A stretch of DNA of 64,000 nucleotides, taken from Micromonospora sp. WMMA1947 (GTDB lineage: Bacteria > Actinomycetota > Actinomycetes > Mycobacteriales > Micromonosporaceae). A program made the position numbers and the translations under genes. Position 1 is the first letter of the stretch, and every line of letters begins with the position of its first letter. Below are positions 12,169-22,133 of the stretch, piece after piece. The notes under the pieces are model-generated. The model saw nothing but the letters and a program-made list of their open reading frames with translations. It was not told where the DNA came from and searched no databases. Where the stretch lies: NCBI RefSeq assembly GCF_027497355.1, contig NZ_CP114909.1, positions 3,925,001 to 3,989,000 on the forward strand, given 5' to 3'.

Positions 12169-14307
12169 TCAGTTGCCGGTCGTGAAACCGGTGATGTCGC
12201 CGACCCGGGTCAGCGCCGCGTGCGCGGCGGCCACGATCCGGTCGGGGGTGAACCCGAACTGCTCGAAGAGCACGGTGTGCGGCGCGCTGGCGCCGTAGTG
12301 CTCGATGCTCACGCACTCGCCGCTGTCGCCGACGATCGCCCGCCACGACATCGCGATGCCCGCCTCCACGCTCACCCGTGCCTTTACCCCGCGCGGCAGC
12401 ACCGACTCCCGGTACGCCTCGTCCTGGGCGAAGAACCACTCCTGGCAGGGCATGGAGACGACCCGGGTGGGGGTGCCGTCGGCCTCCAGCCGCTCCCGCG
12501 CGGTGAGGCAGAGCTGCACCTCGGAGCCGGTGCCGATGATGATCACCTGCGGCTTGCCGTTGGACGCCTCGGCCAGCACGTACCCGCCCTTGGCCACGCC
12601 CTCGGCGCCGGCCAGGTCGGTGCGGTCGAGCGTCGGCAGCGCCTGGCGGCTGAGCGCCAGCGCGGTCGGCCGGTCGGTGTGCTCCAGCGCCTGCCGCCAC
12701 GCCCAGACCGTCTCGTTGGCGTCGGCCGGGCGGACCACGTCCAGGCCGGGGATGGCCCGCAGCGCGGTCAGGTGCTCGATCGGCTGGTGCGTCGGGCCGT
12801 CCTCGCCCAGGCCGATCGAGTCGTGCGTCCAGACGTACGTCACCGGCAGCTTCATCAGCGCGGCCAGCCGCACCGCCGGGCGCATGTAGTCGCTGAACAC
12901 CAGGAACGTGCCGCCGTACGGGCGGGTGCCGCCGTGCAGGGCGATGCCGTTGAGGATCGAGCCCATGGCGTGCTCGCGGATGCCGAAGTGCAGCGTGCGG
13001 CCGTACTCGTCACCGGAGAAGTCCTTGGTGGCGTGCGCGGCCGGGACGAACGACGGCTCGCCCTTCATGGTGGTGTTGTTGCTCTCGGCCAGGTCGGCCG
13101 AGCCGCCCCACAGCTCGGGCAGCACCGGCGCCAGGGCCTCCAGGATCTTGCCGGAGGCGGCCCGGGTGGCGACGCCCTTGGCGTCCGCCGGGAAGGTCGG
13201 CAGCGCGTCGGTCCAGCCGGTCGGCAGCGTACGGGTGGCCATCCGGTCCCACAGCGCCTTGCGCTCCGGGTTGGCCTGCGCCCAGGCGTCGAACCCGGTG
13301 GTCCACTCGGCCTGCTCCTGCGCGCCGCGCTCCAGCACCTGGCGGGCGTGCTTGAGCACCTCCTCGTCGACCTCGAAGGTGCGCTGCGGGTCGAAGCCGA
13401 GGATCTCCTTGGTGGCCTTGACCTCGTCCGCGCCGAGCGCCGAGCCGTGGATCTTGCCGGTGTTCTGCTTGTTCGGCGCGGGCCAGCCGATGATCGTGCG
13501 CAGCGCGATGAACGACGGCCGGTCGGTCTCCGCCTTGGCGGCCAGCAGCGCCTGGTACAGCGCCTCCACGTCCTCGTGGTAGTCGCCCTGGTCGGCGTCG
13601 CCGCTGCGCCAGTCGACGGTCTGCACGTGCCAGCCGTACGCCTCGTAGCGGGCCGCCACGTCCTCGCTCTTGGCGATGCGGGTGTCGTCCTCGATCGAGA
13701 TCTCGTTGTCGTCGTAGATCACGCAGAGGTTGCCGAGCTGCTGGTGACCGGCGAGCGCGCTGGCCTCGTGGGTGATGCCCTCCTCGATGTCACCGTCGGA
13801 GGCGATGCACCAGATGTCGTGCCGGAACGGCGAGTCGGCGCGGTCCGGCTCGGGGTCGAACAGGCCGCGCTCGCGGCGGGCCGCCATGGCCATGCCGACC
13901 GCGTTGCCCAGGCCCTGGCCGAGCGGACCGGTGGTGGTCTCCACACCCGGGGTGTGGCCGTGCTCCGGGTGGCCCGGGGTGAGCGAGCCCCACTGGCGCA
14001 GCGCCTTGAGGTCGTCCAGCGACAGCGGGTAGCCGGAGAGGAAGAGCTGGATGTAGAGCGTCAGGCTGGAGTGGCCGGCGGAGAGCACGAACCGGTCGCG
14101 CCCGGCCCAGTTCGGGTCGGCGGGGTTGTGCCGCATGACCCGGTTGAAGAGCAGGTACGCCACCGGGGCGAGGCTCATCGCCGTCCCCGGGTGGCCGTTG
14201 CCGGATTTCTCCACGGCGTCCATGGCCAGCACGCGGACCGTGTCGACGGCCCTGCGGTCGAGGTCGGACCAGTTGAGAGCGGGAAGCTCGGGTCGGTTGG
14301 CAGCCAC
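12169..14307 (-). CDS. tkt: Transketolase
   Basis: This thiamine-diphosphate enzyme moves two-carbon units between ketose and aldose phosphates. The 712-residue protein has the N-terminal [12 protein letters not shown] and the ThDP motif GDGDIEEG followed by NLCVIYDDN. The pyrimidine-domain histidine block [13 protein letters not shown] and the GIREHAMG motif are also present. GTG 14307 ([12 protein letters not shown]) is chosen as start with GAGGAG ten bases upstream, because the longer frame to 14394 adds no family sequence. It is the first gene of the minus-strand pentose-phosphate block and diverges from ctaB. Confidence 0.96.
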   Translation of the reverse strand: MAANRPELPALNWSDLDRRAVDTVRVLAMDAVEKSGNGHPGTAMSLAPVAYLLFNRVMRHNPADPNWAGRDRFVLSAGHSSLTLYIQLFLSGYPLSLDDLKALRQWGSLTPGHPEHGHTPGVETTTGPLGQGLGNAVGMAMAARRERGLFDPEPDRADSPFRHDIWCIASDGDIEEGITHEASALAGHQQLGNLCVIYDDNEISIEDDTRIAKSEDVAARYEAYGWHVQTVDWRSGDADQGDYHEDVEALYQALLAAKAETDRPSFIALRTIIGWPAPNKQNTGKIHGSALGADEVKATKEILGFDPQRTFEVDEEVLKHARQVLERGAQEQAEWTTGFDAWAQANPERKALWDRMATRTLPTGWTDALPTFPADAKGVATRAASGKILEALAPVLPELWGGSADLAESNNTTMKGEPSFVPAAHATKDFSGDEYGRTLHFGIREHAMGSILNGIALHGGTRPYGGTFLVFSDYMRPAVRLAALMKLPVTYVWTHDSIGLGEDGPTHQPIEHLTALRAIPGLDVVRPADANETVWAWRQALEHTDRPTALALSRQALPTLDRTDLAGAEGVAKGGYVLAEASNGKPQVIIIGTGSEVQLCLTARERLEADGTPTRVVSMPCQEWFFAQDEAYRESVLPRGVKARVSVEAGIAMSWRAIVGDSGECVSIEHYGASAPHTVLFEQFGFTPDRIVAAAHAALTRVGDITGFTTGN

Positions 14308-14570
14308 GATGGTTGTGCTCCTCGGCAGATGGGCGGAACCCTCACTGATGACCCTATCGAGCGGTGCTAAACGTCCGCCCGGGGATCTCAGCATGCTGTT
14401 CTGTACGGATCGCGCACGCGCGGTCGTTCAACCCCAGGTGTGACGGCTCGCACCGTTGCCGGGTCCACGGGGCAGCGAAAACGACGCCGCGTAGTGTGTG
14501 GGGCGGTGTGTGGACCCGCAGCGGTCCGGGCCGAACGACCTCCCCCGCCGATGCCGGAAGGTGGCAATCC

Positions 14571-15530
14571 GTGAGCATGATCACCGAGCGCCCCGTCAGC
14601 AACCCTGCCGGGCAGTCGCCGGTGGGCGCGGTGGCGGAGTTGCCGGCGAGCGGCCGGCGGGACGTGCGCGCCGTGGTGGCGGCGTACGTGACGCTGACCA
14701 AGCCGCGGATCGTCGAGCTGCTGCTGGTCACCACCGTGCCGGCGATGATGCTGGCCCACGGCGGGATGCCGTCGCTGTGGCTGGTCGCGGTGGTGCTCGT
14801 CGGCGGGTCGCTCGCGGCCGGCGCGGCGAGCGTCATCAACTGCTACATCGACCGCGACATCGACCAGCTCATGCGGCGCACCAAGCGCCGCCCGCTGCCC
14901 GCGCACACCGTGTCGCCGCGCAGCGCGCTGGTCTTCGGCCTGGTGCTGGCCGCCGTGTCGGTGGCGCTGATGGCGGCGGCGACGAACTGGCTGGCGACGG
15001 TGCTGACGGTGGCCGCGATCGCCTACTACGACCTGGTCTACACGCTGTGGCTGAAGCGGACCACCGCCGCCAACACGTTCTGGGGCGGCATCTGCGGCGC
15101 CGCGCCGGTGCTGATCGGCTGGGCCGCCGTCACCGGCACGCTGGCGCCGGCCGCGTGGGGCCTGTTCGCTGTGGTCTTCTTCTGGCAGATGCCGCACTTC
15201 TACGCGCTGGCCATCAAGTACAAGGCGGACTACGCCCGCGCCGGGGTGCCGATGCTGCCGGTGGTGGCCTCGGTCCGGCGGGTGAACGCCGAGATCATCG
15301 GCTTCTCCTGGCTGACGGTGCTCTCCTCGCTGGCGGTGTGGCCGCTCGGGATGAGCCCGATCTACGGCGTGACGGCGCTCGTGGTCGGCGGGATCTTCCT
15401 CGTCGAGGCACACAAGCTGTGCCGGCGCGCGACGCGCGGCGAGGCGGTCAAGCCGATGCGGCTGTTCCACTGGTCCACCACGTACCTCACGATCCTCTTC
15501 GCGGCCGTCGCGCTCGACGCGCTCATCTGA
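14571..15530 (+). CDS. ctaB: Protoheme IX farnesyltransferase
   Basis: This UbiA-type membrane prenyltransferase converts protoheme to heme O, the first step of heme A synthesis for cytochrome oxidase. The 319-residue product has the Mg/prenyl-diphosphate motif NCYIDRDID near residue 90 and the second aspartate-rich region YYDLVYT. Around eight or nine hydrophobic segments are visible. GTG 14571 with GGAAGG upstream is preferred; ATG 14577 is an alternative. Its partner ctaA lies 3.3 kb away on the opposite strand. The 263 bp shared with divergent tkt should contain both promoters, but I cannot place them with confidence. Confidence 0.95.
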   Translation: MSMITERPVSNPAGQSPVGAVAELPASGRRDVRAVVAAYVTLTKPRIVELLLVTTVPAMMLAHGGMPSLWLVAVVLVGGSLAAGAASVINCYIDRDIDQLMRRTKRRPLPAHTVSPRSALVFGLVLAAVSVALMAAATNWLATVLTVAAIAYYDLVYTLWLKRTTAANTFWGGICGAAPVLIGWAAVTGTLAPAAWGLFAVVFFWQMPHFYALAIKYKADYARAGVPMLPVVASVRRVNAEIIGFSWLTVLSSLAVWPLGMSPIYGVTALVVGGIFLVEAHKLCRRATRGEAVKPMRLFHWSTTYLTILFAAVALDALI

Positions 15531-15651
15531 CCCGCCCGTCCGGCGGTTCATCAGAAATTTTTTTCGGGCTTCCGCGGAGGGGGCCAACCTGGACAGATTG
15601 TGACGATCTCGCCTGCCCGCTTCGCCCGGGATTAAGCGACATGTACGGGCA

Positions 15652-15687
15652 AATTACCTGTGGTTCTTCTTAAACCGATGGGTAATT
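15652..15687. other. AT-rich two-tier stem-loop upstream of a small gene
   Basis: AATTACC (15652-15658) pairs with GGTAATT (15681-15687), and inside it GGTT (15662-15665) pairs with AACC (15673-15676). It lies in an unusually AT-rich island between ctaB and the small gene at 15750. It could be an operator or a 5'-leader structure; nothing in the sequence decides which. Confidence 0.45.
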
Positions 15688-15749
15688 GGCATCACATTCA
15701 GTTCATGGTTCTCGCACATCCGGGTGGAAGTCTGCTTAGGCTTCGCGTC

Positions 15750-16082
15750 ATGGCAGATGGTTCCGATACGACGCTGACGGCTGACAAGACCGCCGAGCAG
15801 GCCCCCAACGGCCTGGTCGCGGGCATCAAGTCGTTCGCCGCCGGGCACGGCGGCGCGAAGGCGGTCATCGAGTACGTCGGCAAGCGCGGCGCACGGATCG
15901 TCCTCGTGGGTTCCGACGGGGTATGGGCAGACCAGTTCGCCGACGACACGAACGTCGCGCGGCAGGCCTGCGCGAAGGCCGGAGTCGACGTCGAGAACGC
16001 CTGGGAGCGTGAACTGATGGACCAGATGCGTCCGAGCAACGACCTCTGGCGGTCGATGGCCCGGCGCACGATGGCCCGTTGA
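15750..16082 (+). CDS. Small conserved protein of unknown function
   Basis: The 110-residue product starts MADGSDTTLTADKTAE. It has a glycine-containing segment (EYVGKRGARIVLVGSDGVWADQF) with alternating charged and hydrophobic residues, no signal peptide and no transmembrane helix. I do not recognise a family. ATG 15750 gives a plausible soluble start, while the longer frame to 15660 runs through the AT-rich leader. No obvious ribosome-binding site precedes it. It is followed nine bases later by an ATP-grasp gene, so the two may be co-transcribed. Codon use is like the surrounding genes. Confidence 0.7.
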   Translation: MADGSDTTLTADKTAEQAPNGLVAGIKSFAAGHGGAKAVIEYVGKRGARIVLVGSDGVWADQFADDTNVARQACAKAGVDVENAWERELMDQMRPSNDLWRSMARRTMAR

Positions 16083-16091
16083 CATAACCGA

Positions 16092-17006
16092 ATGACCGAC
16101 CACCACCAGTCGACCCGGGGGAGACCCCGGGTCGCTTTCGTCACCTGCGCCGAGCTGCCCGACCTCGACCCGGACGACCGGCTCGCGCTCGGCCCGCTCG
16201 CCACCCGCGGCGTCACCACCGAGATCGCCGTCTGGGACGACCCGGCCGTCGACTGGGGCGGGTACGACCTGGTCGTGCTCCGCTCCCCGTGGGACTACGC
16301 GCTGCGGCGGGACGAGTTCGTCGCCTGGGCGCGTACCGTGCCGGCCCTGGTGAACCCGGCCGACGTGGTCGCCTGGAACACCGACAAGCGCTACCTGTCC
16401 GAGCTGGCCGCCGCCGGGGTCCCCACCGTCGCGACCGAGTGGGTCGAGCCCGGGCAGGCGTGGACGCCACCGGCCACCGGCGAGTACGTGCTCAAGCCGG
16501 CCGTCAGCGCCGGCAGCCAGGACACCGGCCGCTACGACCTGACCGACGGGCAGCACCGCGAGCTGGCGCTGGCCCACGTACGGCGGCTCTCCGGCGCCGG
16601 ACGGGTCACCATGGTCCAGCCGTACCTCGACGCGGTGGACACCGCAGGGGAGACCGCCCTGCTGTTCCTGGCCGGCCCCGACGGCCTGGCGTTCAGCCAC
16701 GCGATCCGCAAGGGTCCGATGCTGACCGGGCCGGACCTGGGCGAGGCCGCGCTCTACAAGGAGGAGCGGATCGACGCCCGCGCCGCCACGGCGGAGCAGC
16801 GCGCGGTGGCCGAGAAGGTGCTCGCGGTGGTGCCCGGCGGCCCGGACCGGCTGCTCTACGCCCGGGTCGACCTGATCCCCGGCCCGGACGGCGAGCCCGT
16901 GCTGGTCGAACTGGAGCTGACCGAGCCGAGTCTGTTCGTCGGGTACGCCGACGGCGCCCCGGACCGGCTCGCCGACGCGGTGCTCACCCACCTGGCCCGC
17001 CGCTGA
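16092..17006 (+). CDS. ATP-grasp domain protein
   Basis: The 304-residue protein has the pattern of small ATP-grasp ligases related to the cycloserine ligase DcsG. There is an N-terminal Rossmann-like part with DLVVLRSPWDYALR. The ATP-binding core has YVLKPAVSAGSQDTGRY (about residues 135-151) and TMVQPYLD. The metal-binding end includes RVDLIPGPDGEPVLVELELTEPSLF. Such enzymes make amide or ester bonds from a carboxylate via acyl phosphate; the substrate cannot be inferred here. It follows the small unknown gene at a 9-bp gap and is convergent with the beta-helix gene. Family assignment is good; the specific role is unknown. Confidence 0.75.
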   Translation: MTDHHQSTRGRPRVAFVTCAELPDLDPDDRLALGPLATRGVTTEIAVWDDPAVDWGGYDLVVLRSPWDYALRRDEFVAWARTVPALVNPADVVAWNTDKRYLSELAAAGVPTVATEWVEPGQAWTPPATGEYVLKPAVSAGSQDTGRYDLTDGQHRELALAHVRRLSGAGRVTMVQPYLDAVDTAGETALLFLAGPDGLAFSHAIRKGPMLTGPDLGEAALYKEERIDARAATAEQRAVAEKVLAVVPGGPDRLLYARVDLIPGPDGEPVLVELELTEPSLFVGYADGAPDRLADAVLTHLARR

Positions 17007-17065
17007 GGCCACCGGCCGCGTGACCGCCGCGGCCGCGACGGCCCGCACCGGCACCGGCACGACGC

Positions 17066-18733
17066 TCAGTCGCGGTCGCTGTGGTTCCGCGCCCAGCGAC
17101 CGCCGATCGGCGGTGTGTCCAGCCGCAGCGCGGCCTCGGTGCCGGCCAGGTCGTTGTCCTCGAACGCGCAGGAGACGCAGCTGCCCGCCTCGGTGACCCA
17201 GATGCCGTACGCCTGGGTGTCGGCGTCCCGGTGCCAGATCCGGTTGCCGCGCACGGTGGCCGAGTCGAACGGCGCGGCGATCGTGATGCCGCCGCACGCC
17301 GGTGGCGAGTCCGGCAGCTCGTACGCCGTGCCGGGCCCCGGCGTGGCGGCGCTCCAGCCGGTGGAGCCGTCCGGGCGCACCTCGGCCAGGGAGAGCCGGT
17401 CGGCGCTGTTGTCGGACACCACCGCGTCGCGGGAGCCGACCCGCACCACCTTGCCCCGGTGCCCGCCGGCCGGCCAGTCGGCGTTGCCGTCGGTGACCTC
17501 GCGTGGGCCGTACCGCACCGCCTCGCCGGAGCCGGAGCAGGCCGGGGCGGAGCGGCGGCCGTTGTCCCGGATCCGGTTCCCGACGATCGACGTGTCCAGC
17601 ATCGGCCGGTCGATCCGGATGCCGTCCAGCGCGTTGTCCCGGATGTCGTTGTCCTGGATGACCACATCGGCCGCCGCACCCCGGTAGCCGTGGCCCAGGT
17701 CGTGCTCGTGGTAGCCGAAACCACCGTTGCGGCTGATCCGGTTGCCCTGCACCGTGTACGAGCCGGGGGTGTTGCCCATGCTGATCCCGTCGCCCACGTT
17801 GGCGTCGATCACGCAGCCGGTGACCAGGCCGCCGCGCCCGGCAACCCCGGCGGTGCCGTTGCCCGACACGTCGAAGCCGGCCTCCAGGTTGTTGGTCATG
17901 GTGCAGCCGGAGACGATCAGCCCCTCGGCGCCCCAGTCGGAGATGCCGAACCGGTTGGCCTGGCTGTGGCAGCCGATGATCCGGAAGCCGCGCGGCGGGG
18001 TCCAGTAGTCCTTCTGCAGCTCCAGGAAGATGCCGTTGGTGCCGTTGCCGATGGTGGTGCAGTTGGCGATGGTGAGGCGCTCCACGTCGCCCCAGCCGCC
18101 GATGCCGACGCCGATCCCGGCGCCGCCCATCTGGTCGCCGTTGTCCAGCCGGCCGCATCCCACCACGACCACGCCGTCGATCAGGCTGTCCTGGAGGAAG
18201 TCGCAGCCCAGGCCGGTCGCCCCGGTGTGGTGGATGTAGAGGTTGCGGAACACGCCGCGCACCACGTACTGCAGGCCGAGTCCCTTGGCCAGGTAGTCGT
18301 AGGACGTCTGGGCCACGCTGGAGCCGTCGATCTCGAAGTCGGCGAACGTGCAGTCGGTGATGTGCCGGTCCCGGTCCGCGCCGTGCTGCACCGTGGTCCA
18401 GTAGGCGAGCGGGACCGGTGCGCTGCGGTCGCCCTCGTTGCTGAGCAGGAAGCGGGTCGCGGCCGGCCCGGCGCCGAGCAGCGAGACGCCGCTGCGCCAG
18501 ACGGTCCCGGCGTCGCGGATCGAGTAGAGGCCGGGCGGGCAGTAGATCACCCGGGCCCGGCCGTCGGCGTCGTACCCGGCGCCGAGGCGGTCCACCAGCG
18601 CCGCCAGGGCGGGCTGGTCGTTGGTGACCCCGTCGCCGGTGAGGCCGTACTCGCGGGCGTCGCACCACAGCGGCGCGCCGGCGACCGGGGTCAGCCGTTG
18701 CGGGGTGGTTGTGGAGAGGCTCTTGCGCGACAC
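17066..18733 (-). CDS. Right-handed parallel beta-helix repeat protein
   Basis: The 555-residue product begins with a pectate-lyase-3-like segment (DAREYGLTGDGVTNDQPALAALVD). It continues with many short repeats of the type GNRI..N...GI, for example VVIQDNDIRDNALDGIRI and SIVGNRIRDN, that form a parallel beta-helix. No N-terminal hydrophobic signal is visible, which is odd for a polysaccharide-active protein. Catalytic residues cannot be assigned. It may be a lyase, an epimerase or a non-enzymatic binding protein. It lies 73 bp downstream of ctaA on the same strand and could be co-transcribed, though a functional link is not evident. Confidence 0.8.
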   Translation of the reverse strand: MSRKSLSTTTPQRLTPVAGAPLWCDAREYGLTGDGVTNDQPALAALVDRLGAGYDADGRARVIYCPPGLYSIRDAGTVWRSGVSLLGAGPAATRFLLSNEGDRSAPVPLAYWTTVQHGADRDRHITDCTFADFEIDGSSVAQTSYDYLAKGLGLQYVVRGVFRNLYIHHTGATGLGCDFLQDSLIDGVVVVGCGRLDNGDQMGGAGIGVGIGGWGDVERLTIANCTTIGNGTNGIFLELQKDYWTPPRGFRIIGCHSQANRFGISDWGAEGLIVSGCTMTNNLEAGFDVSGNGTAGVAGRGGLVTGCVIDANVGDGISMGNTPGSYTVQGNRISRNGGFGYHEHDLGHGYRGAAADVVIQDNDIRDNALDGIRIDRPMLDTSIVGNRIRDNGRRSAPACSGSGEAVRYGPREVTDGNADWPAGGHRGKVVRVGSRDAVVSDNSADRLSLAEVRPDGSTGWSAATPGPGTAYELPDSPPACGGITIAAPFDSATVRGNRIWHRDADTQAYGIWVTEAGSCVSCAFEDNDLAGTEAALRLDTPPIGGRWARNHSDRD

Positions 18734-18806
18734 GGGGAGCTCCCCTCGGGCGGACGGTCGGTGGCCCGTGCCGCTTTCCCGCTTCCGCCGCGCGGTAACG
18801 CCCCGC

Positions 18807-19751
18807 TCAGGCGGCGGCGACCACCCGCTGCGCGGCGGGCGCGGCCGGAGCCTCCGGGGTGGCCGGCAACCGCTCCCGGGTGGCCCAGAGCACGCCCAGC
18901 GTGGCCAGCAGCACCAGGCAGGAGCCGAGCATGTGTGCGCCGACCAGCACGCCGGGCAGGTGGGTGAAGTACTGGACGAAGCCGATCACGCCCTGGCCCA
19001 GCTCGACCGCGATCAGCACCGCCGCGGCCCGCGCGGCGCGCTCCGCGCCGACCGCCCGGAACGCGAAGTACAGCGCCACCGAGAGGCCGATCAGCAGGAA
19101 GACGCCGTCGGCGTGGACCTGGGAGATCGCTGCCGGGTCCAGGCCGTTGCGGGCCGCGCCGTGGTCGCCGGCGTGCGGTCCGCTGCCGGTCACCCACGTG
19201 CCGACCACCAGCACCGACGCGCTCACCGCCGTGGTGATCCAGGCGAGGGTACGCAGCGGCGCCGGCACGGTCGGTGCCGCCGGTCCGTCCGGCTCCTTGA
19301 TGCGCCGCCAGAGCGCGTACGCGGCGGCGATCACCGCCATCGAGGCGAGGAAGTGCAGCCCGACCACCCACGGGTTGAGGTTGGTGAGCACGGTGATGCC
19401 GCCGATGACCGCCTGGGCCGGGATGCCGAACAGCACGCCCACGGCCAGCGGGAGCAGTCCCCGGCGGCGGGGGCGGTGGGCCAGCACGGCCACCACCACG
19501 GCGAGCGCGATGATGCCCACCGCGAAGGTGAGCAGCCGGTTGCCGAACTCGATCACCCCGTGCACGCCCATCTCGGCGGTGGTGGTGTAGGAGTCGTCGG
19601 TGCACCGGGGCCAGGTGGGGCAGCCGAGGCCGGAGGCGGTGAGCCGGACGGCCCCGCCGGTGACCACGATCGCGACGTTCGCGATGATCGAGGCGAGCGC
19701 GAGGCGGCGCAGCAGCGTGGACGAGACCGGGAACCGGACGGAACGCTTCAC
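18807..19751 (-). CDS. ctaA: Heme A synthase
   Basis: CtaA oxidises heme O to heme A in the membrane. The 314-residue protein has about eight hydrophobic helices and the conserved features TGGAVRLTASGLGCPTWPRC (with the Cys pair) and GVHGVIEFGNR. It also has GLHFLAS and VGAHMLGS, whose histidines should ligate heme. GTG 19751 is chosen with AGGA upstream; the longer frame to 19934 crosses the intergenic region. The gene diverges from sufR, a common actinobacterial arrangement, and completes heme A synthesis together with ctaB. Confidence 0.94.
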   Translation of the reverse strand: MKRSVRFPVSSTLLRRLALASIIANVAIVVTGGAVRLTASGLGCPTWPRCTDDSYTTTAEMGVHGVIEFGNRLLTFAVGIIALAVVVAVLAHRPRRRGLLPLAVGVLFGIPAQAVIGGITVLTNLNPWVVGLHFLASMAVIAAAYALWRRIKEPDGPAAPTVPAPLRTLAWITTAVSASVLVVGTWVTGSGPHAGDHGAARNGLDPAAISQVHADGVFLLIGLSVALYFAFRAVGAERAARAAAVLIAVELGQGVIGFVQYFTHLPGVLVGAHMLGSCLVLLATLGVLWATRERLPATPEAPAAPAAQRVVAAA

Positions 19752-19867
19752 GGAGCGAATCCTACGCACCGTAGTTGATCCCGATCGGGTGACTCCGGCA
19801 CCCCGGTGGTCGGAATCACCGGACCCCGGGTTTGCAGGCCCTCGGCGAATTACGTAACGTTGCCGTT

Positions 19868-20644
19868 GTGAAAAACGCGGCGGCGCTCTCCCGAACGCCG
19901 GTGGCCGGTCCGGTCGCCGGTGGCTCGCGCGCACGTCGCAGCGTACGGCGTGGCGAGCGGGAGGCCGCTCCGGCCGACCTGTCGACCCGCGACCGGGTCA
20001 CCCAGCTGCTGCTGGAGCGTGGTCCCACCACCGCCGCGCAGCTCGGCACGGCCCTCGGTCTGAGCCCGGCGGCGATCCGCCGGCACCTCGACGCGATGCT
20101 CGCCGACGGTGACGTGGTCGCCCGCGAGCAGACCGTGCGCGGCAGCCGCGGGCGCGGCCGGCCGGCCAAGGTCTTCGCGCTCACCGAGGCGGGCCGGGGC
20201 CGCTGCGGCACCCACCACTACGACAACATGGCCACCGCCGCGCTGCGGTGGATCGCCCGCACCGGCGGCACCGAGGCGGTCGCGGCGTTCGCGGCCGAGC
20301 AGGTCTCCGCGCTGGAGACCCGCTGCCGGGCAGCCATGGAGGACGCCGGTGACGCCCCGCTCGCGCGGGCGGAGGCACTCGCCGGCGCGCTGACCGCCGA
20401 GGGTTACGCTGCAAACGCGTCCACGATCGCCTCCGGCGGCCAGCTCTGCCAGCACCACTGCCCGGTGGCGCACGTGGCCGCCGAGTTCCCTCAGCTGTGC
20501 GAGGCCGAGACCGAAGTGATCTCCCGTCTGGTCGGCACTCACGTACAGCGCCTGGCCACCATCGCGCACGGCGACGGCGTGTGCACCACGCACATTCCCG
20601 CCCAGTCCGGTTCCACCGTCACCACTGTGAGGACAGATAGATGA
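19868..20644 (+). CDS. sufR: Fe-S cluster-sensing transcriptional regulator SufR
   Basis: SufR represses the suf operon when it carries an Fe-S cluster. The 258-residue protein has an N-terminal winged helix-turn-helix (about residues 40-100, [21 protein letters not shown]). The C-terminal cluster-binding cysteines are Cys194 and Cys198 in [12 protein letters not shown] and Cys211 in [11 protein letters not shown] 19868 gives the family-like start. The TGA overlaps the sufB ATG by 4 bp (ATGA), so it is the first gene of the suf operon and probably autoregulated. The upstream region contains the palindrome TTACGTAA, a possible operator half. Confidence 0.93.
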   Translation: MKNAAALSRTPVAGPVAGGSRARRSVRRGEREAAPADLSTRDRVTQLLLERGPTTAAQLGTALGLSPAAIRRHLDAMLADGDVVAREQTVRGSRGRGRPAKVFALTEAGRGRCGTHHYDNMATAALRWIARTGGTEAVAAFAAEQVSALETRCRAAMEDAGDAPLARAEALAGALTAEGYAANASTIASGGQLCQHHCPVAHVAAEFPQLCEAETEVISRLVGTHVQRLATIAHGDGVCTTHIPAQSGSTVTTVRTDR

Positions 20645-22071
20645 CCGAGCAGATCGTCCAGCCCCTGACCCAGGAGGAGCAGCTCGCGGCCCTCGGTCGT
20701 TACGAGTACGGCTGGGCCGACCCCGACGTCGCCGGGGCCTCCGCCCAGCGCGGCCTCAGCGAGGCGGTGGTGCGCGACATCTCGGCCAAGAAGAACGAGC
20801 CGGCCTGGATGCTCGACCTGCGGCTCAAGGGCCTGCGGCTGTTCGGCCGCAAGCCGATGCCGAACTGGGGCGCCGACCTCACCGGGATCGACTTCGACAA
20901 CATCAAGTACTTCGTGCGGTCCACCGAGAAGCAGGCCACCTCCTGGGAGGACCTGCCCGAGGACATCAAGAACACCTACGACAAGCTCGGCATCCCGGAG
21001 GCGGAGAAGCAGCGCCTGGTCGCCGGTGTCGCGGCGCAGTACGAGTCCGAGGTCGTCTACCACCAGATCCGTGAGGACCTGGAGGAGCAGGGCGTCGTCT
21101 TCCTGGACACGGACACCGCGCTCAAGGAGCACGAGGACCTGTTCAAGGAGTACTTCGGCACGGTCATCCCGGTCGGCGACAACAAGTTCGCCGCGCTGAA
21201 CACCTCCGTCTGGTCCGGTGGCTCGTTCATCTACGTGCCGAAGGGCGTGCACGTGGACATCCCGCTGCAGGCCTACTTCCGGATCAACACGGAGAACATG
21301 GGCCAGTTCGAGCGGACGCTGATCATCGTCGACGAGGGCGCGTACGTGCACTACGTCGAGGGCTGCACCGCGCCCATCTACTCCTCCGACTCGCTGCACA
21401 GCGCCGTCGTGGAGATCATCGTCAAGAAGAACGCCCGGTGCCGGTACACGACCATCCAGAACTGGTCGAACAACGTCTACAACCTGGTCACCAAGCGCGC
21501 CGTGTGCCACGAGGGCGCGACCATGGAGTGGGTCGACGGCAACATCGGCTCCAAGGTCACCATGAAGTACCCGGCGGTCTACATGACCGGCGAGCACGCC
21601 AAGGGCGAGGTGCTCTCGGTCGCGATGGCCGGCGAGGGCCAGCACCAGGACGCCGGCGCCAAGATGGTGCACGCCGCGCCGCACACCTCCTCGACCATCG
21701 TGTCGAAGTCGATCGCCCGGGGCGGCGGCCGCACCTCGTACCGCGGTCTGGTGCAGGTGCTGGAGGGCTCGACCAGCAGCAAGAGCACCGTCAAGTGCGA
21801 CGCGCTCCTGGTCGACACGATCTCCCGCTCCGACACCTACCCGTACGTCGACATCCGCGAGGACGACGTGTCGATGGGCCACGAGGCGACCGTCTCCAAG
21901 GTCAGCGAGGACCAGCTCTTCTACCTGATGAGCCGGGGCCTGAGCGAGGACGAGGCGATGGCGATGATCGTGCGCGGCTTCATCGAGCCGATCGCCAAGG
22001 AGCTCCCGATGGAGTACGCGCTGGAGCTCAACCGCCTGATCGAGCTGCAGATGGAGGGCGCGGTCGGCTGA
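20641..22071 (+). CDS. sufB: Fe-S cluster assembly scaffold protein SufB
   Basis: SufB is the scaffold of the SufBCD complex on which Fe-S clusters are built. The 476-residue protein has the conserved N-terminal region ([20 protein letters not shown]), the beta-helix core and the C-terminal motif [20 protein letters not shown]. The cysteine in the segment [10 protein letters not shown] is in the functional position of the family. Length is normal. It overlaps sufR by 4 bp and is followed 62 bp later by sufD. Confidence 0.97.
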   Translation: MTEQIVQPLTQEEQLAALGRYEYGWADPDVAGASAQRGLSEAVVRDISAKKNEPAWMLDLRLKGLRLFGRKPMPNWGADLTGIDFDNIKYFVRSTEKQATSWEDLPEDIKNTYDKLGIPEAEKQRLVAGVAAQYESEVVYHQIREDLEEQGVVFLDTDTALKEHEDLFKEYFGTVIPVGDNKFAALNTSVWSGGSFIYVPKGVHVDIPLQAYFRINTENMGQFERTLIIVDEGAYVHYVEGCTAPIYSSDSLHSAVVEIIVKKNARCRYTTIQNWSNNVYNLVTKRAVCHEGATMEWVDGNIGSKVTMKYPAVYMTGEHAKGEVLSVAMAGEGQHQDAGAKMVHAAPHTSSTIVSKSIARGGGRTSYRGLVQVLEGSTSSKSTVKCDALLVDTISRSDTYPYVDIREDDVSMGHEATVSKVSEDQLFYLMSRGLSEDEAMAMIVRGFIEPIAKELPMEYALELNRLIELQMEGAVG

Positions 22072-22133
22072 CGCCGGCCGCCCCGCCCTCCGCCTCACTG
22101 ACACCGTCGTCGTAGAAACAGACCAAGGAAGAG

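Noticed and set aside
9360..14370. Long + strand frames (9360-12185 and 11452-14370) opposite the Pgi-like, tal and tkt genes
   Set aside because: The minus-strand genes have clear family motifs; the + strand translations are antisense shadows.
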